Shown: piece after piece, positions 8,543 through 17,522 of the stretch
How the letters are laid out: the number at the start of each line of letters is the position of its first letter
Position numbering within the stretch: position 1 is the first letter of the stretch
Assembly (NCBI GenBank): GCA_016932475.1
Contig: JAFGCU010000115.1
Span: 1 to 32,526, forward strand
Direction: 5' to 3'
DNA from: Anaerolineales bacterium
Lineage (GTDB): Bacteria > Chloroflexota > Anaerolineae > Anaerolineales > RBG-16-64-43
Length of the DNA: 32,526 nucleotides
The notes under the pieces: generated by a model
The model's database searches: none
Told to the model about the DNA's origin: nothing
What the model saw: the letters and a program-made list of their open reading frames with translations, nothing else
Made by a program: the position numbers and the translations under genes

Positions 8543-9202
8543 CTACCTCCGGCCGACCATGGCCGAAAGAATTATCCCGAATGTGCCGATGGTGAGCAGG
8601 GTCAGAATGATCATCGCCGGCGGCAATCCCCGGCCGGTTCTGCCGGTCACCGCCGGCGGCAGGGTGATCGTCGGTGCCGGCGTCGCGGGCGTGAAGGTCG
8701 GCAGTCTGGTGGGAAGCACCGAGGAAAACTGCGCGGCGAAGGTCGGATCGATCGTCGGCTGGTTCTTGGGAACGGCGGTCGGCGGCGGATTTACAATCGG
8801 AAGATCCACCGCGCCGTAGTGCAGGATGATAAAATCCGCATTGACCCACGCCATGCCGCCCGGCGCCGAAGCATACAGAATCTGGATCCACAGGCCGGCT
8901 TTGGATTGGCCGAGCGCTTTGCATGTTTCCCCCATCACCAGAATTCCGACGATGTCGTAATCCGAGGCGTTCGGTCCGGAGCGCAGGTTGACCTGGTCGA
9001 CATTGCCTTTGCAGCATTCGACATACGGCGGTTCCAGTTCATCCCCGCCGGTTCCCTGAGCCTGGACCGCGTTTGGAAGAAGAAAGAGGATTCCCATTCC
9101 AAGGCATGCGGTCAGAACCTGCCGCAGAAGGGATGCCAGCCGGCGTGTGATGCGCCATTCCGTACTCGAAAAAAAAATATTCCGCTTCTTCATGCGTTTC
9201 AT
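8543..9202 (-). CDS. secreted SH3-type protein with C-terminal membrane helix
   Basis: The product is 219 residues. A long basic N-terminus leads to a signal-peptide-like helix (about 28-48, ending NAVQAQ). A bacterial SH3-type domain follows at about 66-128 (VNLRSGPNASDYDIVGIL ... GLWIQILY ... MAWVNADFI). A Pro/Thr-rich linker (about 136-190) leads to a C-terminal hydrophobic helix (about 195-216) and a basic tail. This layout suggests an extracytoplasmic SH3 domain held at the membrane, likely binding cell-envelope polymer; the ligand is unknown. The start is uncertain: ATG codons at 9202 and 9193 lack a strong ribosome site. A run of nine T (9169-9177 on the opposite strand as A) lies in codons 9-12, which could cause slippage. 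Confidence 0.75.
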   Translation of the reverse strand: MKRMKKRNIFFSSTEWRITRRLASLLRQVLTACLGMGILFLLPNAVQAQGTGGDELEPPYVECCKGNVDQVNLRSGPNASDYDIVGILVMGETCKALGQSKAGLWIQILYASAPGGMAWVNADFIILHYGAVDLPIVNPPPTAVPKNQPTIDPTFAAQFSSVLPTRLPTFTPATPAPTITLPPAVTGRTGRGLPPAMIILTLLTIGTFGIILSAMVGRR

Positions 9203-9264
9203 GGATACTGCCGCACCCTATCTCCGCCCTCATGCCTTGTCAGCGGTTCCACGCAGGCTGAGGG

Positions 9265-9270
9265 TATAAT
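9265..9270 (+). promoter_or_regulatory. -10 box TATAAT upstream of the zinc-ribbon gene
   Basis: A perfect TATAAT lies 30 bp before the ATG at 9300. No good -35 box is found at 16-18 bp spacing, so this is a partial promoter match. The GGAG at about 9289-9292 is the likely ribosome site. Confidence 0.45.
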
Positions 9271-9299
9271 GGATTCACCCCGCAAACCGGAGTGACGGC

Positions 9300-9770
9300 A
9301 TGCCTTCTGGCGAGAGCATTCTTCCCGGTCCGTATATCCAGCTTGCCACCGCGCTCGGCGGCGCGATCCTCGCCGCAACCTGGCTCAGCCTGATCCTCTG
9401 GACGGCGCGAGACGTCCGCGCCCGCTCGGACGACCGCCTGGCGCAGATCCTCGCCGTCACGGCCGTCGCACTGCTCACAATCCCGGGGCTGTTTCTGTAT
9501 CTCCTCCTGCGCCCTTCGCGGACGCTCGAGGAAGAGTATCAAGCCAGCTTGGAAGAAGAAGCGTTGATCGCCACGCTCGCCGGCCGCCTAACCTGCCCAG
9601 GTTGCGGACGGCAAGTGGAACAAGACTGGCGGATCTGCCCGGCCTGTTCGACCGTCCTGCGCAAAGCCTGCACCGATTGCGGGCGGATGCTCGATCTCAC
9701 CTGGAACGTGTGCCCGTATTGCGGAACCGCCACCGCCGCCATGGAAACCGAATCGGCTGCGGACGCTTGA
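9300..9770 (+). CDS. membrane protein with double zinc ribbon
   Basis: The product is 156 residues with two membrane helices (about 15-36 and 48-70) and a cytoplasmic tail. The tail holds four CxxC pairs: Cys99/102, Cys113/116, Cys124/127 and Cys138/141. Each adjacent pair of CxxC motifs would bind one zinc ion, forming two zinc ribbons of the DZANK type. Such domains usually mediate protein or nucleic-acid contacts; the target is unknown. It is one of only two plus-strand genes here. A -10 box and a GGAG lie upstream and an intrinsic terminator follows, so it is a one-gene unit. Confidence 0.85.
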   Translation: MPSGESILPGPYIQLATALGGAILAATWLSLILWTARDVRARSDDRLAQILAVTAVALLTIPGLFLYLLLRPSRTLEEEYQASLEEEALIATLAGRLTCPGCGRQVEQDWRICPACSTVLRKACTDCGRMLDLTWNVCPYCGTATAAMETESAADA

Positions 9771-9786
9771 TTCATACATCGGCAAA

Positions 9787-9818
9787 GGGGCGAGGGAATG
9801 CCTCGCCCCGGTTTTTTT
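9787..9818 (+). terminator. intrinsic terminator after the zinc-ribbon gene
   Basis: Perfect 8-bp stem ggggcgag (9787-9794) with ctcgcccc (9802-9809), then GG and seven T (9812-9818). It lies 17 bp after the stop codon of the plus-strand gene. On the minus strand no T run follows, so it is probably not the enolase terminator. Confidence 0.85.
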
Positions 9819-9827
9819 ACAATCGGC

Positions 9828-11371
<1,544 letters not shown>

Positions 11372-11463
11372 ATCAAGATCATTCCCGTCTGTCATCGTTT
11401 ATAATTCTCCTCTCGTTACAGCCACGCCGAATACCATCTTGGCCGCACACAGGAAGGCGCCCG

Positions 11464-12216
11464 GTGCCGATCGCCCGAATCATCATCCCCGTCCCCATGC
11501 CGGATTTTCTCTACCGGAGTCTGAAAAGCTTACGCGACCAATTTCGAAAATCGGAGCCGCCGAAACCGGCCACCGCCATCCGCGGGCCGAACCTCGAAGG
11601 CGACCGGGACATCGAATGGACGTGGGTAAGCGCCAATATGCCCGCCGGGCCGGGCCGCGCACTCGATTTCGGGACGGGTGAAAGCAGCCTGGCCCTGGAA
11701 GCCGCCCTGCGCGGATACCGCGTGACCAGCATCGACCTGACCTCCAAAACCCGCTTCTTCGCGCATCCAAACGTACGCTACCTTCAAACGGATTTGCTGA
11801 ATATGCGCCTTGCAAAGGAATCGCTCGATCTGGTCATCAACTGCTCGACGGTCGAACATGTCGGGCTGCCGGGCCGTTACGGGGTTTCGGAAAAGCGCCC
11901 GGACGGAGACCTTGAGGCGATGCAAATCCTGCGCAAGGCCATGAAGCGCGGCGGGAAAATGCTGTTGACAATCCCGGTAGGAATAGACCAGGTATTCGAT
12001 CCGCTCTGCCGTGTTTATGGAAAGAAGCGCCTCCCGAACCTGATCACGGGCTTTTCCATATTAAAGGAAGAATACTGGCGCAAGCGGGGAACCAATCTAT
12101 GGACCCCTTGCTCCCGTGCGGAAGCCCTCGCGTTCCAGGCCAGCGCCGGATCGTGGAATTATCTGGAAAACATATACGCATTGGGGTGCCTGGTCCTGAA
12201 AAAATCCGGCCAGTAA
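11464..12216 (+). CDS. DUF268-like class I SAM methyltransferase
   Basis: The product is 250 residues with a Rossmann-type methyltransferase core: motif I RALDFGTGES (about 65-74), the acidic end of strand 2 at VTSIDL (Asp91), and the motif IV region LVINCSTVEHVG. The following stretch 'GRYGVSEKRPDGDLEAM' and the later 'PVGIDQVFDPLCRVYG' are typical of the DUF268-type methyltransferases, often found with surface-glycan genes. The GTG at 11464 was chosen because AGGAAGG lies about six bases upstream; the in-frame ATG at 11497 has none. An open frame extends to 11233 but runs through a palindromic repeat, so that part is not coding. The acceptor is unknown. Confidence 0.8.
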   Translation: MPIARIIIPVPMPDFLYRSLKSLRDQFRKSEPPKPATAIRGPNLEGDRDIEWTWVSANMPAGPGRALDFGTGESSLALEAALRGYRVTSIDLTSKTRFFAHPNVRYLQTDLLNMRLAKESLDLVINCSTVEHVGLPGRYGVSEKRPDGDLEAMQILRKAMKRGGKMLLTIPVGIDQVFDPLCRVYGKKRLPNLITGFSILKEEYWRKRGTNLWTPCSRAEALAFQASAGSWNYLENIYALGCLVLKKSGQ

Positions 12217-12231
12217 AAAAAGACCGATTAT

Positions 12232-12311
12232 CCGCCAAGACACAAAGATGCAAAAAAGTGTTCCTTTGTGTCTTGGTGTCTTCGCGTCTTGGTGTCTTCG
12301 TGTCTTGGTGG
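12232..12311. repeat. palindromic and tandem repeat (CCAAGACAC type)
   Basis: A left arm cgccaagacacaaag (12233-12247) pairs with ctttgtgtcttggtg (12264-12278) at 14 of 15 bases. The right arm is then repeated with small changes (gtcttggtgtcttcg units) up to gtgtcttggtgg at 12300-12311, which also pairs with the left end. The element lies between the converging methyltransferase and alpha-galactosidase genes, so it could also act as a crude transcription barrier. Confidence 0.75.
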
Positions 12312-12352
12312 TTAAATTATTTTATTTTCAAATTACCGAATCGATAAAGTTA

Positions 12353-13516
12353 TTATCCTTTAATTTTCAATAAAATCGTCTCATGCGGCTGAACGCGCCG
12401 AACCATCTCCTTGGTGAAATCGGCGAGGTCTTCCCCAGCCCAGATATCGCGCGCGAGTTTCGGTTCATCCGACAGGCCGATATCGCCCGCCAGGAGATGC
12501 ACGTCCTCGCCCCGTGATCCGCGGTTAAGGAGCGCTACGGCGGTGGCGCCATCCGCCAGCGGCTTGGCCCAGATTTCGCAGGCGCCAAACCGTTTCATGC
12601 GGCGGGCGGGCTTGCCGAGCGGGTCCTGATTGACCGCCAGGACTTCGCGGTTGAGGAGCAGCGCCGCCGTATCCGGCTCCAGCCTGCGCAGGTCGCAGCC
12701 GATCATCAGCGGCGAGCAGGCCATGCACCACATCGACATGTGGGTCTGGTATTCGATCGGCGACATGCCCGCTCCGGAGATCTGCCCCCTGCCCTTGAGG
12801 CCGACGACGAGCATATCAAGGTCGTTCCAGCCGCCGGGTCCTCCAAATTCGGCCAGGTCGGCCGCCAGGTCGATCGACACATCCACGCCGATCGCGTAGG
12901 TATTCCAGGCAGCCATCCACAGGTTGACCCAGCTGTCGTACACGTCGCCCGACACGCGCCACATGTGCCCGCCGGCCTTCCGGCCCCACACGTGAGGCGA
13001 CCTCCCGCCCCACTCGCACAGTGAAAAGAGGAACTCGCGCCCGGTCCGGCGCAGGGCGTCGCCCATGCGGGTATAGCGTTCGATCGCCGTTGCCTGGTCT
13101 TCCGGCGCGTTGCAGTAATCGTATTTAAGGAAATCGATTCCCCACGATGCCCACAGGGCTGCGTCCTGCTCCTCGAAGCCGAGGCTGCCGGGATGCGATC
13201 CGCAGGTTTTTTCGGCGGCGTCGGAATAAATGCCGATCTTCAGCCCGCGCCCGTGGACGTGATCGGCGAGGGCTTTTATCCCGCTTGGAAACCGCTCCGG
13301 ATCTGGCACCAGCGCCCCCTGGCTGTCGCGCCCGCTTTTGCGCGACCAGCAGTCGTCGATGACGACGTATTCGTATCCGCAATCCTTCAACCCGGAGGAA
13401 ACCATCGCGTCCGCAGTTTCCCGGATCACTTTTTCATCAACCTTGTGGCCGAATTGGTTCCAGGAATTCCAGCCCATCGGGGGCGTTGACGCCGGCGGCT
13501 TCGATTCTACGCTCAT
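12353..13516 (-). CDS. GH27 alpha-galactosidase
   Basis: The 387-residue product matches glycoside hydrolase family 27, retaining enzymes that remove terminal alpha-galactose from oligosaccharides and galactomannan. The fold starts with TPPMGWNSWN (11-20) and has DDCW (54-57). The nucleophile is Asp133 in FLKYDYCN and the acid/base is Asp191 in VSGDVYDSW, by comparison with human alpha-galactosidase A. A C-terminal beta domain begins near 290. No signal peptide is seen, so it acts in the cytoplasm on imported oligosaccharides. The ATG at 13516 follows AGGAGG by four bases, better than the ATG at 13543, which lies too close to a -10 box. alpha-N-acetylgalactosaminidase activity is an alternative. 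Confidence 0.92.
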   Translation of the reverse strand: MSVESKPPASTPPMGWNSWNQFGHKVDEKVIRETADAMVSSGLKDCGYEYVVIDDCWSRKSGRDSQGALVPDPERFPSGIKALADHVHGRGLKIGIYSDAAEKTCGSHPGSLGFEEQDAALWASWGIDFLKYDYCNAPEDQATAIERYTRMGDALRRTGREFLFSLCEWGGRSPHVWGRKAGGHMWRVSGDVYDSWVNLWMAAWNTYAIGVDVSIDLAADLAEFGGPGGWNDLDMLVVGLKGRGQISGAGMSPIEYQTHMSMWCMACSPLMIGCDLRRLEPDTAALLLNREVLAVNQDPLGKPARRMKRFGACEIWAKPLADGATAVALLNRGSRGEDVHLLAGDIGLSDEPKLARDIWAGEDLADFTKEMVRRVQPHETILLKIKG

Positions 13517-13553
13517 TCGACCTCCTGGTTCGACGATTTCCATGCGCGGAATG

Positions 13554-13559
13554 ATTATA
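13554..13559 (-). promoter_or_regulatory. -10 box TATAAT upstream of the GH27 gene
   Basis: On the minus strand TATAAT lies 37 bp before the ATG at 13516. A transcript starting about 7 bp downstream would begin inside or before codon 1 of the longer alternative start, which supports the shorter one. The -35 region is weak. Confidence 0.45.
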
Positions 13560-13732
13560 CACGGGCGGTTTTAAAAAGACCGGCGCGATCGCAGTGGCGT
13601 TCTATCAGATCGCCCCCGCCTCCGCGCCGGATTTATGGGTCATCCTTGCGCGCCGGTTTGGTTCGTCAGGCCTGCGTGGCGCACCCATGCATGACCGGCG
13701 CGGTTTTCGGAACCGCGTCAGTCTGTTGTAAT

Positions 13733-15694
13733 TTATTCCCTTGCCGCTTCACAGGTAAACCATTCGACAGGCAGGCTGGCCGCCTCGCCCAACCCGTACC
13801 CAAACGGAAACAGCGGCGCCTGGCAGCCGGTCAGCCCGGCGGAGTTGTTGACGTTTATCGGCAATTGCGCGTTCGAGCGCGGCCAGGAATACGGAGTCCG
13901 GCCGGTGAAGGGATACCCGCCGAAAAGCACATCCGCCACCGCCGCGCCTTCCGAACCGGGCAGCCAGGCGGCCACCCATGCATCCGCAACCGGGTACTGG
14001 TCGTAAATCACCAGCGGCCTTCCGGAAATGATCACCACGATTAGTGTTTCCACCTTTGGCCGCATCCGCTCGATGATATCGATATCGTCCTGCGTCAATC
14101 GCAGGTCGGCCTTATCGCCGACACCTTCCGCGTAACTGGTTTCGCCGACCACCACGATCCCGACCGGCGCCTTCCCTGCAAGATCGGTAAACATGCCGGC
14201 GCTGCGGTACAGGATTTCGGTTCCGCCGCCCGCCCGAATCCGGATGCCGTCGAGTATGGTCGAGCCGACCACATCGTTGGTGTTGATTCCCTGCCAGCCG
14301 AGCGTCCAGCCGCCGGATTGCATCCCGGTGTTGTCTGCGGCGACTCCCGCGACCAGTATCGTGGATGCGTTCGGATCGACCGGGAGCGCGCCGGAGTCGT
14401 TCTTCAGGAGGACGAGCGACTCGCGTACCGCTTGCTCGGCCAGCGCGAGGTGGTCGCTCGAGCGGACGGCCGACCGGAACACCGGATCTGCGTACGGGTG
14501 GTCGAACAGGCCAAGCAGAAACTTGACCCGTAAAATGCGCGTCACCGCATCGTCGATCCGCTCCAGGGTGATGTCTTCGTTCTTGACCGCCTGATCGATG
14601 CTGCTGATGAAATTGGTGTATGAATCGGGGATCATCGCCATGTCGATTCCGGCGTTGATGGCCGTCACAACCGATTCATAATAATTGTCGGGTTGGATCT
14701 GGTTGATGCCGGCCCAGTCGGAGACGACGAATCCCTGAAAACCCAACTCGCCTTTCAAGACGCTTGTGATCAGGTAGCGGTGGGCGTGCATCTTCGTTCC
14801 GTTCCAGCTGCTGAACGAAACCATCACCGACATGGCTCCGGCGTCCACCGCAGCCTGGTATGGAGGGAGGTACAACGCCCGCAGGGTCTCTTCGTTGGCT
14901 TGCATATTCCCCTGATCGAGCATGTACCGGACTCCCTGATTGACCTGATTCGGAGAGCCCCAGAGCGTGCCCCCGTCGCCGAGGTAATGTTTGGCCGTGG
15001 CGAGGACCCCAAGCGTCTGCCCCGGCGCAGCGGCGGTCATTTCCGGAACCGACTGCAGTCCTTCGATATACGCGGCGCCGAGCGCCGATACAAGCCCGGT
15101 TTCCTCGCCGTACGCTTCATACGTCCGTCCCCAGCGGATATCCTGCGGTACGGCGATCACCGGCGCGAAATTCCAGTTAATCCCGGCGGCCAGCATTTCT
15201 TCCGCGGTCGCGCGGCCGATTGAGCGCATCAGTTCGATATCATTCGCCGCGCCAAGCCCGATGTTCTGCGGGAAAATCGTCGCGCCCTTCAGGTGGCCCA
15301 ACCCGTGGACCGCATCGATCCCGTATAGGATTGGTATCGCCAGCCGCGTGGTCAGCGCCTCGGCCTGGAATCCGTCGACCATGTCAATCCAGCCCGAAAG
15401 GGAATTTTCCAGGGGAATGCCGCTTCCGCCGGACAGGATCGACCCGAGGTAGTAGCGGTTGACGTCGCCGGGCAGGATGATATCGGTCGCCACCTGGGTC
15501 ATCTGGCCGATTTTTTCCTCGAGCGTCATCCGCCCAAGCAGGTCCGCCACCCGGGCTTCTACGTCACGGCTGGAATCCAGGTATGCCACCGTGCGCGGCG
15601 TCGGGGTGAAGGCCGGCGCCGTGACGGAGGCCGCCGGCGCGCAGCCTGCGAGCAGGAAGAAGAGTAGGAAAATAATCGTCAGCGACCGTTTCAT
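13733..15694 (-). CDS. GH3 beta-glycosidase lipoprotein
   Basis: This 653-residue protein has a lipoprotein signal ending LAGC (Cys18), followed by a TPTP-type linker, so it should be anchored to the outer face of the membrane. The body is a GH3 enzyme: a TIM-barrel domain (about 45-385) and an alpha/beta sandwich domain (about 420-640). The catalytic nucleophile is Asp326 in GFVVSDWAGI; KHYLGDGGT (235-243) is the conserved substrate-binding segment. GH3 enzymes with this SDW motif are mostly beta-glucosidases or exo-glucan hydrolases, and some cleave beta-xylosides or beta-mannosides. The start codon lies 32 bp after the stop of the ABC ATPase gene, so read-through from that operon is possible. 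The C-terminus is complete. Confidence 0.93.
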   Translation of the reverse strand: MKRSLTIIFLLFFLLAGCAPAASVTAPAFTPTPRTVAYLDSSRDVEARVADLLGRMTLEEKIGQMTQVATDIILPGDVNRYYLGSILSGGSGIPLENSLSGWIDMVDGFQAEALTTRLAIPILYGIDAVHGLGHLKGATIFPQNIGLGAANDIELMRSIGRATAEEMLAAGINWNFAPVIAVPQDIRWGRTYEAYGEETGLVSALGAAYIEGLQSVPEMTAAAPGQTLGVLATAKHYLGDGGTLWGSPNQVNQGVRYMLDQGNMQANEETLRALYLPPYQAAVDAGAMSVMVSFSSWNGTKMHAHRYLITSVLKGELGFQGFVVSDWAGINQIQPDNYYESVVTAINAGIDMAMIPDSYTNFISSIDQAVKNEDITLERIDDAVTRILRVKFLLGLFDHPYADPVFRSAVRSSDHLALAEQAVRESLVLLKNDSGALPVDPNASTILVAGVAADNTGMQSGGWTLGWQGINTNDVVGSTILDGIRIRAGGGTEILYRSAGMFTDLAGKAPVGIVVVGETSYAEGVGDKADLRLTQDDIDIIERMRPKVETLIVVIISGRPLVIYDQYPVADAWVAAWLPGSEGAAVADVLFGGYPFTGRTPYSWPRSNAQLPINVNNSAGLTGCQAPLFPFGYGLGEAASLPVEWFTCEAARE

Positions 15695-15726
15695 AAAGGA
15701 GTCCTATCCGCCCGAAGGCAAGGCGT

Positions 15727-16440
15727 TCATTTCTTTTTTTCCGGCGCGGTTAACATGCCGTCTTCCAGGGTCAGCACATGCTGGGCGTATTTGTCGACCA
15801 GCGGATCGTGGGAGGCCATAAGCAGCGTGATGTGAGTGGTATCCACCAGGTTGCGCAGGAAGCTGAGGATCTCATGTCCGGTCCTGCTGTCCAGTTCGCC
15901 GGTCGGCTCGTCGGCCAGGATCAGCCGGGCGTTGTTGGCCAGCGCGCGCGCAATCGCCACCCGCTGCTGCTGCCCGCCGGACAATTCGTACGGGCGGTGG
16001 TCGCGCCAGCGGGTGAGCCCCACCATCTCCAGGACCTCCATCGTCCGCTGGTGACTTTGCTGCGGATCGGAGCCCTGGATGCGCAGCAGCAGCTCGACGT
16101 TTTCATACGCGGAAAGCGTCGCCAGCAGTCCGAAGGATTGGAACACCAATCCGATTTGCTCCCGGCGCCAGATTGTGAGATCCTGTTCGCTCATCTCGGC
16201 CAGGTTGTGCCCGAGAACGCTCACCGATCCGGAGGTCGGGCTGTCCAGGCCGGCGAGAATGTTCAGGAGCGTGGTCTTGCCGCTGCCCGAACGGCCGCGC
16301 AGGACGACAAACTGGCCCGTCTTCACCTTCATCTCTATTCCCCGAAGCGCGGGAACGCCCTCCCCCGCCGCCCCGGACCGGCACGGATACACGCGCCAGA
16401 GATCTTTGGTTTCGATGGCCATCACGGCGGCAGGACTCAT
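15727..16440 (-). CDS. ABC transporter ATP-binding protein (MacB/LolD type)
   Basis: The 237-residue ATPase has Walker [10 protein letters not shown] (49-57), Q-loop region LVFQSFGLL (98-106), signature LSGGQQQR (153-160), Walker [13 protein letters not shown] (173-184) and the switch His211. The DEPTGELD extension is typical of the LolD/MacB/FtsE class that powers FtsX-type permeases. The ATG at 16440 overlaps the TGA of the upstream ATPase gene (ATGA), and GGAGG lies nearby, so translation is coupled. Its sequence differs clearly from the first ATPase, suggesting a heterodimer of ATPases serving one permease. Confidence 0.93.
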   Translation of the reverse strand: MSPAAVMAIETKDLWRVYPCRSGAAGEGVPALRGIEMKVKTGQFVVLRGRSGSGKTTLLNILAGLDSPTSGSVSVLGHNLAEMSEQDLTIWRREQIGLVFQSFGLLATLSAYENVELLLRIQGSDPQQSHQRTMEVLEMVGLTRWRDHRPYELSGGQQQRVAIARALANNARLILADEPTGELDSRTGHEILSFLRNLVDTTHITLLMASHDPLVDKYAQHVLTLEDGMLTAPEKKK

Positions 16441-17522
16441 GCGCCTTCCTCCTTCCCGTCCCGGACGGTTTTCTTCCCGGGGCGGATGCGGTTCCACACG
16501 CGCAAGACCGCCTGCCAGGATCGCTCGGCGAGGTTCCATGGTTCGGGCGCATCATCCCAAACCGCAACAGTATCCGAAACCGACGGCTCCGCGGAACCGG
16601 CACCGGCCGCTTCCGCGGCGCCGGGATCGTGTTCCGGAGGGCGGATCAGGATCCCGCGCCGAGTTTCTTCGAGCTGCACCCGTCGCTGGATTTTATAGCG
16701 CTCCAGATGCTCGCGCGGGATCTGCAGCCGGCCCGCGGAATCCAGGACCAGGAGCTCCACCAGGTGATGCTCGCCGCCTTTCCCCGAGCCTCGGACCGGC
16801 TTGCGGACGGTCTCGCTTGCCAGTTTGCCGTCGCGCACGGCCACCACCCGGTCCACGCGGTCGGCGATGGTGGTGTCGTGGCTGACGATGACGATCGTCA
16901 GCTCGAGCATCTGATTGAGTTTGCGCAGCAGGGCGAAGATCGTCCGGGCGGTGGCGGTGTCCAGCTCGCCGGTGGGTTCGTCCGCCAGGAGCAGGCACGG
17001 CTGGTTGGACAGCGCAATGGCGATCGCCACGCGCTGCTGCTCGCCGCCGGAAAGCTCCTCCAGGCGGTGATGGGCGCGCTCTTCCAGCCCCACCATGCGC
17101 AGGAGTTCCGCCGGCCGCCGGCGCGCGGTATCGTCAAGCCGGCCGGAGATCATCAGCGGCAAGCCGACGTTTTCCAGCGCGGTCAGATACGGTATGAGGT
17201 TGCGCCCAGCCTGCTGCCAGACGAATCCGACCTTCTCCAGGCGGTAATGGTCGAGTTCGGCCCGGGTCATCAGTCCCAGTTCCCTGCCGTCGACAAACGC
17301 GCGTCCGCCGGTGGGCCGGTCCAGCCCGCCGAGGATGTTCAGGAGGGTGGATTTTCCGCTGCCGCTTGCGCCCACCACGCCGATCATCTCGCCCCGCGCC
17401 ACGGTTAGATCCAAACCCTGCAGCGCCTGGACTTCGGTCGACTTGGCGGAGGAACCGTGCGCCTCCGCGATACGGTAGATCTTGACCAGGTTTTCGCAAA
17501 GGATGAACGGTTCGGCGGCCAT
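16437..17522 (-). CDS. ABC transporter ATP-binding protein with AbrB-like C-terminal extension
   Basis: The ATPase domain spans about 1-240: Walker A GASGSGKST (51-59), Q-loop VWQQAGRNL (101-109), signature LSGGEQQR (157-164), Walker [13 protein letters not shown] (177-188) and His215. About 120 extra residues follow. Residues 254-295 (VELLVLDSAGRLQIPREHLE, then a short beta-rich stretch ending GILIRPPE) resemble the swapped-hairpin of SpoVT/AbrB-type proteins. Then comes an Ala/Glu-rich linker and a basic amphipathic tail (331-361). The start shares one base with the stop of the permease gene (TGATG), so it is translationally coupled. The added segment may be a regulatory or partner-binding domain; its role is not known. 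Confidence 0.9.
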   Translation of the reverse strand: MAAEPFILCENLVKIYRIAEAHGSSAKSTEVQALQGLDLTVARGEMIGVVGASGSGKSTLLNILGGLDRPTGGRAFVDGRELGLMTRAELDHYRLEKVGFVWQQAGRNLIPYLTALENVGLPLMISGRLDDTARRRPAELLRMVGLEERAHHRLEELSGGEQQRVAIAIALSNQPCLLLADEPTGELDTATARTIFALLRKLNQMLELTIVIVSHDTTIADRVDRVVAVRDGKLASETVRKPVRGSGKGGEHHLVELLVLDSAGRLQIPREHLERYKIQRRVQLEETRRGILIRPPEHDPGAAEAAGAGSAEPSVSDTVAVWDDAPEPWNLAERSWQAVLRVWNRIRPGKKTVRDGKEEGA

